Assembly: GCA_016929205.1 (NCBI GenBank)
Contig: JAFGJF010000077.1
Coordinates: 1 to 20,539, forward strand
Length of the DNA: 20,539 nt
Direction: 5' to 3'
Source: Anaerolineae bacterium
GTDB taxonomy: Bacteria; Chloroflexota; Anaerolineae; JAFGEY01
A model generated the notes under the pieces. That model worked only from the letters and a program-made list of their open reading frames with translations. It was not told the origin of the DNA and made no database searches. Below are positions 7,591-16,043 of this stretch, one piece after another. Both the position numbers and the translations under genes were made by a program. Within the stretch, counting starts at the first letter, position 1; each line of letters starts with the position of its first letter.

Positions 7591-8817
7591 TCAAAAGTGC
7601 CATTCAAAACTGGGCCTGGGAAGCCGCAGCAATCGATCCAGTTGCTGCAACAAAACATGTGGTGCGTCGAGCTTGTCGGTCACCGACAAGCCGGTGGCGG
7701 TCAGCACGCCGAGCCACATTCGCGTGAAGGCGCCCACCGAGGCGTTCAGTGTCGACAAAGATGTGTCGGTGCCTCGTTCCACGTGCGATGAGGGTCCCAA
7801 GGTGACGGTGTATGCGCCACCGATTCCCCGCCATGGTCCATCCTGCAAAAAATGCTCGATCGGATCGTTTAGCGAGAGATTGAATCTCACCGGTTCTCCG
7901 TCTAGATGTGTTTTGGCCAGGCAGGCGTCCAGATCGCAGATCCGTGCTTGCCAGTAGGCAGAAGCGTGCATATTGGTTTCAAACTTGGACTTGGCTGTGA
8001 TGTGTCGATGCTTGAATGGTTGTTCGATCAGGTCCTGAAGCTGGATGCCTGCCGGCTCTTGCATTTGAACCAGGTGCACCTGGTCTCCCAAGTTTTTGAG
8101 CAGCGACAATAGTTCGAGGAACTGCTCGTACGTTTGAAAAGTGATCCAATTAACCGTGTATGGGCCATAATCTATGTCTTTGGCGTTGCACCATATGTGG
8201 TGTGTGATCTGGCCTTTCTCATCTGTGTAACCCAAACCAAATCCTTTGCTGGCCCATTGCATCTCGGCATGTGTCAACTCGGGCGGTGTGAGGTTGCACG
8301 CGCCATGGCCGCGCATGCGCGTTAACCTGGCGATGTGGACCTGTGACCAATCGTCAGCCGTAATACGGTGCGGAACGCGAGCCCGTACGGGAACGCGCAG
8401 GCGGGCGGGGTCAAAACGGACCCAATTTTCGTAACTACCGGTGCCAAATCCCAATTGGTTGTAAAAGCCCTGCTCAAACATGCCCAAACCAAACAGCGCA
8501 GCGCCTTGTTCGGCGCCAGCAGCGATCTGCAGTGCGGTGAGCTGCCTGGCAAATCCCTGCTTACGAGCGACCCGGCTGGTGGTTACGCCGGTGATGCCGG
8601 CAAAGGGCAGATCCTGATCGCGATAACGAATCGTGCCTGGCGTGCGCAGCACCAGGCATTCCGCCTCGCCGTTAACCTCGGCGACCATCGCGATTGACGC
8701 CTTTTCGACAAAGAGATCCATGATCTCGGTTTTTTCGTTCTCAATCCAGCCAACTTCTTGCCAGATACGGTGCACGGCGTCTTTGTCTGTGTTGGGATCG
8801 TACTGTCGAAAGCTCAT
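7591..8817 (-). CDS. Eis-like GNAT acetyltransferase with SCP2-like C-terminal domain
   Basis: The 408-residue length and layout match the Eis (enhanced intracellular survival) family: a GNAT domain at the N-terminus, a second GNAT-like middle part, and an SCP2-like C-terminal domain. Acetyl-CoA motif A is GVTTSRVARKQGFARQL (R-K-Q-G-F-A), followed by GFYNQLGFGTGSYENW. The chain ends in SFEWHF. In Mycobacterium tuberculosis Eis the C-terminal Phe carboxylate acts in catalysis, so a terminal Phe fits an active enzyme. Eis acetylates amines such as aminoglycosides or lysines; the substrate here is unknown. The ATG at 8817 has GGAGG (8826-8830) eight bases upstream. It is transcribed from a promoter divergent from that of the SBP gene, and its stop touches that of glyA. 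Confidence 0.85.
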   Translation of the reverse strand: MSFRQYDPNTDKDAVHRIWQEVGWIENEKTEIMDLFVEKASIAMVAEVNGEAECLVLRTPGTIRYRDQDLPFAGITGVTTSRVARKQGFARQLTALQIAAGAEQGAALFGLGMFEQGFYNQLGFGTGSYENWVRFDPARLRVPVRARVPHRITADDWSQVHIARLTRMRGHGACNLTPPELTHAEMQWASKGFGLGYTDEKGQITHHIWCNAKDIDYGPYTVNWITFQTYEQFLELLSLLKNLGDQVHLVQMQEPAGIQLQDLIEQPFKHRHITAKSKFETNMHASAYWQARICDLDACLAKTHLDGEPVRFNLSLNDPIEHFLQDGPWRGIGGAYTVTLGPSSHVERGTDTSLSTLNASVGAFTRMWLGVLTATGLSVTDKLDAPHVLLQQLDRLLRLPRPSFEWHF

Positions 8818-8847
8818 TTGTTATTCCTCCATACACAAATGCCACCC

Positions 8848-8876
8848 ATGATACACGAGTTGTTCGAAACAAGCAA
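8848..8876 (-). promoter_or_regulatory. Candidate promoter of the Eis-like gene
   Basis: On the minus strand: TTGCTT (8871-8876), a 17-base spacer and TATCAT (8848-8853). The expected start is about 25 bases before the ATG. It lies back to back with the SBP promoter, with 21 bases between the two -35 boxes. Confidence 0.6.
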
Positions 8877-8897
8877 AATCTTGGTGTTTTTGTCCTG

Positions 8898-8926
8898 TTG
8901 GACGAGAGCAAAAATCGTGGTACAAT
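8898..8926 (+). promoter_or_regulatory. Candidate promoter of the SBP/kinase-like operon
   Basis: TTGGAC (8898-8903), a 17-base spacer, and TACAAT (8921-8926). The predicted leader to the ATG at 8963 is about 30 bases. Confidence 0.65.
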
Positions 8927-8962
8927 AGCAGTGATAATGTAAAGAAAACCTGGGAGAGATGG

Positions 8963-10204
8963 ATGGGAAAAGCAAACGTTGGTTGGGCGCTGCTGCTGTT
9001 GGTTTTGAGCATTTTCGTACCCGTTTTCGCGGGATGTGCCAGGGCGACACCGACTCCTGAACCGGTGATGCTCTCGTTTGCTTTTCCCGATTGGGATACA
9101 GAGCACTATCGGCGGATGCTGCAAGAATTCAATGAACTCTATCCGTATATTACGATCGAATTGCAGCCCAAAAAGGGAGATATACTGGGCGGCATTGGTG
9201 CCGGAAATGCTGACGCGTTTGTTTCTTCCCAGTTTGCACAGATCTGGCTCAAAGACCAGGGAAACGTTTTGAACCTGACACCGCTCGTCGAGCAAGATAA
9301 CACGTTTAACGCTTCTGACTTTTATCCCGGAGCGATCGATTTGTACACCAGTGAGGGCAGTATCTGGGGCATTCCAGTTGGCGTGGATCTGATGGTGATG
9401 TACTATAACCAGGATCTGTTCGACCAGGCCGGCGTTTCCTATCCCCAAGCAGGCTGGACGTGGGATGACTTTCTGGCGGCGGCGATGTCGATCCGCGATC
9501 CGGAGGCCGACATCTTTGGATATATGGGGGACTATGAGAATTTTGGCCCGTTTGACGTGCTGACCTTTATCTATCAACATGGCGGCCGCATATTTGACGA
9601 TCTGCAGGACCCCACCCGTACGGCCTTTGATGATCCGTTGACGATTGAGGCGCTTGAATGGTACGTGGATTTGATGTTCGATTACAACGTTATTCCAACA
9701 TCAATGCAAACACGGGAAGCTTTTGGGTCGCGCGGCAGTCTGTGGCGTGGGGTTCAGCTCGAACGCTTGGGGATGTGGACGGGGATGCTTTCCGAGCGGA
9801 AAAGCGATTGGATGGAAGGGTTACGGGTGGGGATCGCACCTTTGCCGGTCGACAGAAACCCGGCGACGTTAACCTTGATTGAAGGCTATTTTATCTCTGC
9901 CCAGACAGAGCATCCCGATGCGTGCTGGACGTGGATTTCTTTTCTTAGTCAACGGATTCCCTTACGTTCGATACCCGTGCGCAAGTCGCTTACCGAATCC
10001 AGCGAGTTTGAGCAACAAGTGGGGAGGGATATTGCGACTGTTTCTCGCAGGTCAATGGAAAATGCGTTGATGCTGTCACCTGAGTTGGCCGAGTTTGAAG
10101 AGGCACTGAACGTGTTTACCCAGGCGTTTGAGTCCATTTTGCAGGGACAGTCTACGCCTCTGGAGGCAATGACCTGGGCTCAGCAAGAATCACAGTTCAA
10201 ATGA
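8963..10204 (+). CDS. Extracellular solute-binding lipoprotein (ABC sugar-binding, family 1)
   Basis: The 413-residue protein has a lipoprotein signal: hydrophobic residues 8-22, then the lipobox FAGC with Cys25. The mature part has the fold landmarks of family 1 binding proteins: EFNELYPYITIEL, the hinge-region GIPVGVDLMVMYYNQDLFDQAGV, and TWDDFLAAA. These proteins bind sugars or other small solutes outside the membrane. No permease or ATPase gene is adjacent, which is unusual. GGGAG (8952-8956) precedes the ATG. The stop at 10202-10204 overlaps the ribosome site of the next gene, a REC-GAF-PAS kinase-like protein, so the two are co-transcribed and may form a sensing pair (inference). Confidence 0.92.
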   Translation: MGKANVGWALLLLVLSIFVPVFAGCARATPTPEPVMLSFAFPDWDTEHYRRMLQEFNELYPYITIELQPKKGDILGGIGAGNADAFVSSQFAQIWLKDQGNVLNLTPLVEQDNTFNASDFYPGAIDLYTSEGSIWGIPVGVDLMVMYYNQDLFDQAGVSYPQAGWTWDDFLAAAMSIRDPEADIFGYMGDYENFGPFDVLTFIYQHGGRIFDDLQDPTRTAFDDPLTIEALEWYVDLMFDYNVIPTSMQTREAFGSRGSLWRGVQLERLGMWTGMLSERKSDWMEGLRVGIAPLPVDRNPATLTLIEGYFISAQTEHPDACWTWISFLSQRIPLRSIPVRKSLTESSEFEQQVGRDIATVSRRSMENALMLSPELAEFEEALNVFTQAFESILQGQSTPLEAMTWAQQESQFK

Positions 10205-10214
10205 GGTGGATGAT

Positions 10215-12497
10215 ATGCATGAGAAAGAGACGATTCTGGTCGTCGATGATCGCCAGGAAAGCGTCGAGTTTCTAGCCGAGTACATTCTGCAGCCCGAAGG
10301 GTATCGGGTATCCATTGCCCGGGATGGGGAAGAAGCGCTGCGGAAAGCGTTGGACGAAAACCCCGACCTGATCATCATGGATATGCGAATGCCCAAAAAG
10401 ACTGGTCTGGAGGTGCTCCAGGCATTGACCGAAGTGCATGTCGAGATTCCTGTTATTCTCATGACATTCCATGGCTCAGAGGAAGCGGCAGTACAGGCGT
10501 TCCGGTTGGGGGCCAAAGACTATATTATCAAGCCGTACAAAGTCGAAGAGATGCAAAAGGCCATTGAGCGTGCGCTGACCGAGAGCCGTCTGCGGCGCGA
10601 GCGCGATACGCTTAACGAAAGTGTTGCTTTGGTCAACCGTCAAATGGAGCGCCAGGTCAAAGAACTGAGCGTGTTGTTTAATATTGGCAAGTCGGTCACG
10701 GCCCTACTCGATCAAGATCGACTGCTAACGCGTATTGTCGAGGCCGCTGTATATATCACTAGCGCTGAAGAAGGCTTTTTGTTGCTCACCGATCAAGAGA
10801 GTGGCGAACTCTATATGCGGGCCGCCCAAAATCTCGGCGAACGGTATGCACACGGATTTCGACTCAAGGTGGACGACAGCATGGCCGGTCAGGTTGTGCG
10901 CACCGGCAAACCATTAATGGTTACCGGTTCACCACAAGATGATCGCGTCAAGGTCAAAACCGGCTATCTCGTCAAATCGATCCTATACGTGCCTCTACGG
11001 GTAGGTGACGCCGTCATCGGTATTCTATCGGTCGATCACATGGTCGAGGACAAGGCGTTTGATGACCATGATCTGTACCTGCTTTCTGCACTAGCCGATT
11101 ACGCTGCCATCGCGCTCGAGAACTCGCGCCTGTATGCAGAGTCACAGCTGCGGGTAAAAGAGCTGTCCGTGCAAGAGTCTCAGCCCGAGGTGGTCTATGC
11201 CCTGCCACCCGAGCAAATTCAGGCGCAACTGCACGAACTCGTCCAACGGGGCCAAACGCGTATTGCGGGTTTGCGCGATCAAGTTTCTCAATTGGAGAAT
11301 TGGCTCGATGAAATTCAACCATCGCGACCCTTGGTCGCCTCGCTTGCCCAGGCACAAGCGGTGACCGGACGGCAGGATGAGGTGATCTCGCTGCCGGGGG
11401 CAATCGAGCACAAGTTGATGGATATCCTGGACAGCATCGCCGATGGCGTCCTGGTGATTAACCGCCAGGGGAGCATTGCGTTGGCAAACAAAGCGGCCGA
11501 GACGATGCTGGATGGCACGATGGCAGGCAAGGTGATTGGTGATATCTGTGATGACCCGCGTTGGGCCAAAGCCTACCGCGTCGTACAGACGGCAGCCCAA
11601 CTCGATGCCAATACGCCGGGTTGTGAGATCAAAGGTACCGTTACGCCCTTGAATATCAAAGGAAAAACATTTCGTGCCTCTTTTCGAACGATGATCGTCC
11701 AGGAACAAGACGACGCTGAGGGCCGTGACGGCGTCAGTACTGTTGCCGTGTTGCGCGACATCGATGCGGAACGAGAAGCGCAACGGACCAAAGATTCGTT
11801 TATTGCCTCGGTTTCGCAAGAGTTGCGAACGCCGGCGACGTCGATCATTGGATACACCGATCTTTTGCGCGGCGAATCGATGGGCAGAATGACTTCAACG
11901 CAGATGACGTTCTTGGGTCGTATTCGGGCGAACGCCGAACAGATGGGGCGCTTGCTAGACGATCTGGTGGGTATAGCCATGATCGACAGTAGACAACTGG
12001 CTGTCAATGCTGAAGCGATTGATATCGTCGACATCATCGATCAAGCGGTCAAAGTAGTCCAACATCAAGTTGATGAAAAGGGACAGCACCTGCAGATCGA
12101 GATGCAGCCGGATTTACCCATTGTTCAAGCCGATCCTGATGCTGTGCACCACGTTATAACCAGTTTGTTAGAGAATGCGCTGCATTGTTCGCCAAAAGGA
12201 GCGGAAATTCGGCTTGATGTCGAAACTGTGGATGTAGATCGGGCCCGATCTGTTTCGGTTTCTGTTACTGACACCGGTGATGGTGTTGCTCCCGAAGATT
12301 ATAAAAAGGTGTTCAACCGTTATTATCGGGCTGATAGCCCGACGATTCCTGGACTGGGATCGCCAGGTGTGGGATTTTCAATTGTCAAGGTGTTGGTCGA
12401 AGCTCATGGTGGGCGCGTTTGGCTCAAAAGTAAACTGGGAGTTGGAACCACATTCACATTCATTTTGCCCGTCTATGGTGATGTGATTGAAGAATAG
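10215..12497 (+). CDS. REC-GAF-PAS-HisKA-HATPase protein lacking the phosphoacceptor His
   Basis: This 760-residue soluble protein has no membrane segment. A receiver domain opens it; counted from the GTG at 10206 it has D14/D15, phosphoacceptor D59 (IIMDMRMP), T87 and K109 (subtract 3 for ATG 10215). A coiled-coil-like linker and a GAF domain (about 150-310) follow, then a charged helical linker and a PAS domain (about 395-500). The dimerisation helix reads VSQELRTPATSI: residue 535, where histidine kinases carry the phosphorylated His, is Gln (codon caa at 11817-11819). The ATPase domain keeps ENALHCSP (N box), DTGDGVAP (G1) and GLGSPGVGFS (G2). It probably cannot autophosphorylate in the usual way; it may be an allosteric or scaffold protein driven by its own REC domain. 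ATG 10215 is preferred, with GAGGTGG ending five bases upstream. Confidence 0.9.
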   Translation: MHEKETILVVDDRQESVEFLAEYILQPEGYRVSIARDGEEALRKALDENPDLIIMDMRMPKKTGLEVLQALTEVHVEIPVILMTFHGSEEAAVQAFRLGAKDYIIKPYKVEEMQKAIERALTESRLRRERDTLNESVALVNRQMERQVKELSVLFNIGKSVTALLDQDRLLTRIVEAAVYITSAEEGFLLLTDQESGELYMRAAQNLGERYAHGFRLKVDDSMAGQVVRTGKPLMVTGSPQDDRVKVKTGYLVKSILYVPLRVGDAVIGILSVDHMVEDKAFDDHDLYLLSALADYAAIALENSRLYAESQLRVKELSVQESQPEVVYALPPEQIQAQLHELVQRGQTRIAGLRDQVSQLENWLDEIQPSRPLVASLAQAQAVTGRQDEVISLPGAIEHKLMDILDSIADGVLVINRQGSIALANKAAETMLDGTMAGKVIGDICDDPRWAKAYRVVQTAAQLDANTPGCEIKGTVTPLNIKGKTFRASFRTMIVQEQDDAEGRDGVSTVAVLRDIDAEREAQRTKDSFIASVSQELRTPATSIIGYTDLLRGESMGRMTSTQMTFLGRIRANAEQMGRLLDDLVGIAMIDSRQLAVNAEAIDIVDIIDQAVKVVQHQVDEKGQHLQIEMQPDLPIVQADPDAVHHVITSLLENALHCSPKGAEIRLDVETVDVDRARSVSVSVTDTGDGVAPEDYKKVFNRYYRADSPTIPGLGSPGVGFSIVKVLVEAHGGRVWLKSKLGVGTTFTFILPVYGDVIEE

Positions 12498-12555
12498 GAG
12501 CGATGGCCTCATTACTCCAGGGGAGTTGCCGTGCCCAGGGAATCGAATCGGTGTG

Positions 12556-12602
12556 ACCACCATCCTCTCACGAACTCGGGTTTGTGAGAGGATGGTGGTT
12601 TT
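12556..12602 (+). terminator. Strong intrinsic terminator
   Basis: Sixteen-base arms (12556-12571 and 12584-12599) pair perfectly around a 12-base loop, and a short T run follows (12599-12602). The T run is short but the stem is long. It ends the SBP/kinase-like unit. Confidence 0.8.
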
Positions 12603-12615
12603 GGCCTGTATTTGC

Positions 12616-12644
12616 TTGTCAGACGGCTCAAATTCAAGTATAAT
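12616..12644 (+). promoter_or_regulatory. Candidate promoter of the Clp/YbjN/REC-TadZ operon
   Basis: TTGTCA (12616-12621), a 17-base spacer, and a perfect TATAAT (12639-12644). The predicted leader to ATG 12757 is about 105 bases, long for this window. In it gactctgc (12672-12679) can pair with the split arm gca-gat-gagtc (12711-12721). I saw no CIRCE-type element. Confidence 0.7.
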
Positions 12645-12756
12645 GAAAACATAACTGTATGCTCTAGAGGTGACTCTGCTAATCTAGCTCGGTAGAAATG
12701 TGATTTCCGGGCAGATGAGTCTTTGAGTGAATCGATCTTTGAATGACGAGAACAAG

Positions 12757-15054
12757 ATGCTTGAAAAACTTTCACCAATCTCTCTAAAATGTTTTGATGT
12801 TGCTAAACGGGAAGCGAGGCGGCTCAAGTCAACCGATCTCAATCCACGTCATCTGATCCTGGGTTTGCTTCGCCAGCAGACAGATTGGTTCGCCGGTTTG
12901 CTCAAGCCGTATAAAATGGATACGGCGAAAGCAATCGAGGCGTTTGAAAGCAGTTTGAACGCTGGCGACCATCTTTCTGCAGACAAGCTGATCGTGTCTC
13001 CCGAACTCAAGTCTGCGCTCAAACAAAGCATTGCCCTCGCACAAAAAGTGCCTGTGACGCCGGCTCATTTGTTGCTTTCGCTGTTGAATACAGATGAAAC
13101 GACGCGCAATTTGTTTACATCGCTGCACGTGGATGTCTCTGAACTGAGTGCGACACTGTCTTTGCGGCCAAGCTCGCCCGAAGTGAAAGCCAAGGACGAT
13201 GAACCAGGTTCGACCGAAGCTGTGTCCGAGGAGACCGAGATCGAGACTGAAGGCGAACCCACGATCAAGCGTAAACCAACGCCGATACTCGACCGCTATA
13301 GTCGCGATCTGACCAAGTTGGCAGAGCAGGACGAGCTTTATCCCGTCATCGGGCGAAAACGTGAGATCGCTACGACGATCGAGATCCTTTGCCGGCAGAT
13401 GAAGCGCAACCCGATCCTGGTGGGCGAACCAGGTGTTGGCAAAACGGCTATGGTTGAGGGCCTGGCGCAGCATATCGTAGAGGGTGATGTTCCAGCCCAG
13501 TTAAAGGACAAGCGACTCGTCGAATTGAGCATCAGTTCACTGGTTGCCGGGGCCAGCCAACTCGGAGAATTTGAGAAACGTTTGCGCAAGTTGGTCAATG
13601 AAGTAAAAGAAGCCGAAAACGTCATCCTGTTCGTGGATGAAACACATGCATTGATGGGTGCCGGCGGCATCTATGGACTGCAAGACGCGGCCACGATTCT
13701 CAAGCCAGCGCTGGCGCGTGGCGATATCGTTTGCATAGGCTCGACGACGACACACGAATATCGCAAATATATCGAAAAAGATGGCGCCCTGGCGCGTCGT
13801 TTCCAGCCCGTCCGTATCGAAGAGCCAGATCGAGATGACGTGCTCGAGATCTTGACCGTCCTCAAGCCACGCTTTGAGGCGCATTTTCAGGTTCAGATTC
13901 CAGATCAATTGCTGCCGGAAACGTACGAATTGTCCAAGAACTATTTGAAGAATCGTTACTTTCCGGACAAAGCGATTGATCTGCTCGAACGTGCTACTTC
14001 GCGGGCGATGCTTGCCGGGGGCGATGAACCGACGTTGACCGTGGAATCGATGCTTTCGGTGCTGGCCGACGTAACCGGCATTCCATTGGAAAAGCTGGAT
14101 CAGGGTGAGATGGAGCGCTATTTGAATATGGAGGCGATCCTAAAAGAACGGCTTATCGGCCAGGATCATGCTGTGGCGGCCGTATCCAGCTTGATTCGCT
14201 TGACCAAACGTCGTCTTGACCTGGATCCCAAGCGCCCGGATGGTGTCTTTTTGTTCGTCGGCCCGGCCGGAGTAGGCAAAACCGAACTCGCCAAAGCTTT
14301 GACCGAATTCTTGTTTGGGGATGAGGATCGGCTCATTCAACTCGATATGTCCGAGTTTTCCTCCGAGTTCACAGTCTCGCGTCTAATTGGCTCGCCACCA
14401 GGGTATGTGGGGTACGACCAGGGGGGACAGCTTACGGAACGCGTTCAGCGCCAGCCATTTTGTGTCATTTTGCTGGACGAGATCGAAAAGGCACATTCGT
14501 CCGTTCTCAACCTCTTTCTCCAGGTTTTTGACGATGGTCGACTCACCGATGCGCAAGGTCGCACGGTGCACTTTGCGGATGCGACGATTATTATGACCAG
14601 CAACCTGGCCAGCGAATTGTGGTTTCGCCGTCGTTTGGGTTTTGGGGAAGGCGACAAAGAAGAGAGCTTTGTCACCGAAGAAGCGGTGATCGATGTGTTA
14701 CGCCGCAAGCTGCCTAATGAGTTTCTTTCCCGGGTTGACGAAGTCGTCATCTTTCAGCCGCTACCCAACAAGTCCATCACCCAGATTGCGGAAAAAAAGC
14801 TGGCCAAGATTGTAAAGGACCGCTTTGCCCGCCAGCAGATCGATGTTTCATTCGAACCCGAGGTGGTGGCATACGTGGTGAGCAAGGGGCATGATTCCCG
14901 GCTTGGGTGTCGTCGCCTGGAACGTGTGATCCAGAAGGAAATCCTGGAGCCAATGGCCAAGCAAATGTATCAGCCCGACTGGCAAAATGTTGGTGCCATC
15001 CATGTTGCTTTGATTGACGGACTGGTTTCGTTTGAAGCAAACCTGGGAGAATGA
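12757..15054 (+). CDS. Clp (HSP100) AAA+ unfoldase, ClpA/ClpC type without middle domain
   Basis: The 765-residue protein has a double Clp N-repeat ([20 protein letters not shown]) and an acidic linker at about 135-180. D1 carries Walker A GEPGVGKT (223-230) and Walker [11 protein letters not shown]2 carries Walker A GPAGVGKT (502-509), LLDEIEKAH, and pore loop GYVGY (549-553). D1 runs straight into VTGIPLEKL with no coiled-coil middle domain, as in ClpA. LGF (627-629) lies where ClpA/C/X carry the ClpP-docking [LIV]-G-[FL] loop, so it probably feeds ClpP; no clpP is in the window. The D1 pore loop reads AGASQLGEF: Gln268 replaces the usual aromatic residue of KYRG. ATG 12757 gives MLEKLSP, matching the family start; GTG 12727 is an upstream alternative. 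First gene of a five-gene unit. Confidence 0.92.
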   Translation: MLEKLSPISLKCFDVAKREARRLKSTDLNPRHLILGLLRQQTDWFAGLLKPYKMDTAKAIEAFESSLNAGDHLSADKLIVSPELKSALKQSIALAQKVPVTPAHLLLSLLNTDETTRNLFTSLHVDVSELSATLSLRPSSPEVKAKDDEPGSTEAVSEETEIETEGEPTIKRKPTPILDRYSRDLTKLAEQDELYPVIGRKREIATTIEILCRQMKRNPILVGEPGVGKTAMVEGLAQHIVEGDVPAQLKDKRLVELSISSLVAGASQLGEFEKRLRKLVNEVKEAENVILFVDETHALMGAGGIYGLQDAATILKPALARGDIVCIGSTTTHEYRKYIEKDGALARRFQPVRIEEPDRDDVLEILTVLKPRFEAHFQVQIPDQLLPETYELSKNYLKNRYFPDKAIDLLERATSRAMLAGGDEPTLTVESMLSVLADVTGIPLEKLDQGEMERYLNMEAILKERLIGQDHAVAAVSSLIRLTKRRLDLDPKRPDGVFLFVGPAGVGKTELAKALTEFLFGDEDRLIQLDMSEFSSEFTVSRLIGSPPGYVGYDQGGQLTERVQRQPFCVILLDEIEKAHSSVLNLFLQVFDDGRLTDAQGRTVHFADATIIMTSNLASELWFRRRLGFGEGDKEESFVTEEAVIDVLRRKLPNEFLSRVDEVVIFQPLPNKSITQIAEKKLAKIVKDRFARQQIDVSFEPEVVAYVVSKGHDSRLGCRRLERVIQKEILEPMAKQMYQPDWQNVGAIHVALIDGLVSFEANLGE

Positions 15055-15064
15055 GGAGACAGAC

Positions 15065-15520
15065 ATGTCCATTACGGCGGAAACGATTGAAGGCTATTTT
15101 GAACAATACGGTTGGTCGTACGACCAGCTCAGTGAGACGGATTTTCGAACCGGGTTCCGCGGTGATGTGTCGATTTTTCGGATTATTGTTCACATTGCTG
15201 ATAGCTGGGTCTATTTTTCGATATCACCTTTTGTGGTGGCTCCACAAGACCCGGAATGCGAGCGGAGATTGTATAAACACCTGCTCCATTTGAACCATGA
15301 AATCAATATGGCCAAGTTTACGATCGATCAAGACGGCGACGTGATTCTCACTGTCGAGCTGCCCAGCGAGAATCTGGATTATAGCGAATTTTCAGGTGCG
15401 TTGGGCGCACTCTCTTATTATGCTGATGATAACTATGCTCAGGTGTTCATTTTGGCCCAGGTGCCACAGGCACACAGCCTCTATGAGGAAAAACAAGATC
15501 TGGATTGGGAAGCGGGATAG
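15065..15520 (+). CDS. YbjN-like (type III secretion chaperone-like fold) protein, copy 1
   Basis: The 151-residue protein resembles YbjN-domain proteins: ETIEGYFEQYGWSYD at the start, a central ISPFVVAP, then LYKHLLHLNHEINMAKFTIDQDGDV and a helix GALGALSYYAD. YbjN domains share the fold of type III secretion chaperones and are thought to bind other proteins; enzymatic activity is not expected. After a less conserved linker the chain ends in QDLDWEAG. It is paralogous to the next gene. GAGGAG (15053-15058) overlaps the stop of the Clp gene, six bases before the ATG, so it is translated right after the unfoldase. I infer an adaptor or chaperone working with that unfoldase. Confidence 0.75.
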   Translation: MSITAETIEGYFEQYGWSYDQLSETDFRTGFRGDVSIFRIIVHIADSWVYFSISPFVVAPQDPECERRLYKHLLHLNHEINMAKFTIDQDGDVILTVELPSENLDYSEFSGALGALSYYADDNYAQVFILAQVPQAHSLYEEKQDLDWEAG

Positions 15521-15551
15521 GTAGTACGGTTTGGCATAAAGGAAGCGCGGC

Positions 15552-16010
15552 ATGTCTGTCACCTCTGAAACAATACAAGTTTATTTCGAACAATATGGAT
15601 GGAGTTACGACCGCCCGGAGGAGGATCGGTTTCTGACGGGATTCCAGTCTGATATCATTGATCATTTTTCGATCTATGTGACGTTGACGCCAAACTGGAT
15701 CTATTTCGCGATTGCGCCTTTTGTCCAAGCACCCCAACATCCCGATTGCGAGCGCAAATTATACAAGCATTTGTTGCGGTTGTGCCAGGAAATCAATCTG
15801 GCCAAGTTTTCTGTTGATTCGGATGGCGATATTGTCCTGGCAGTCGAGTTGCCGCTAGAAGATTTGAACTATAGTGAATTCTCTGACGCTTTGGGGGCGT
15901 TGTCATTCTATGCGGATGAAACCTATTTCGAGATTGAGGCGCTGGCAACCGACCCCACAGCCGTATCCAGTTTTGAACAGGAACAAGACTTGGATTGGGG
16001 AAGTGACTGA
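15552..16010 (+). CDS. YbjN-like protein, copy 2
   Basis: This 152-residue protein is a tandem paralogue of the preceding gene. Identity is clear over the whole length: TFxQYGWSYD-like start (YFEQYGWSYD), CER-LYKHLL, EIN-AKF, YSEFS-ALGALS-YAD. The first beta region (residues about 21-50) and the linker before the tail differ most. The last residues again hold QDLDW (QDLDWGSD), so the tail is kept although the linker is not. AAAGGAA (15538-15544) lies seven bases before the ATG. Divergence in the front half with a fixed tail would suit two adaptors with different clients and one common partner (inference). Confidence 0.75.
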   Translation: MSVTSETIQVYFEQYGWSYDRPEEDRFLTGFQSDIIDHFSIYVTLTPNWIYFAIAPFVQAPQHPDCERKLYKHLLRLCQEINLAKFSVDSDGDIVLAVELPLEDLNYSEFSDALGALSFYADETYFEIEALATDPTAVSSFEQEQDLDWGSD

Positions 16011-16043
16011 TCCAACCGTTGATCATGTGTAGAAAGGCGCTTG

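Noticed and set aside
8741..9580. 279-residue minus-strand frame across the divergent promoters
   Set aside because: It would cross two back-to-back promoters and cover the starts of the Eis-like and SBP genes; no domain is recognisable.
12757..15054. Calling the Clp protein ClpB
   Set aside because: There is no coiled-coil middle domain, and a ClpP-docking type LGF loop is present, so a protease-linked ClpA/ClpC type is more likely.
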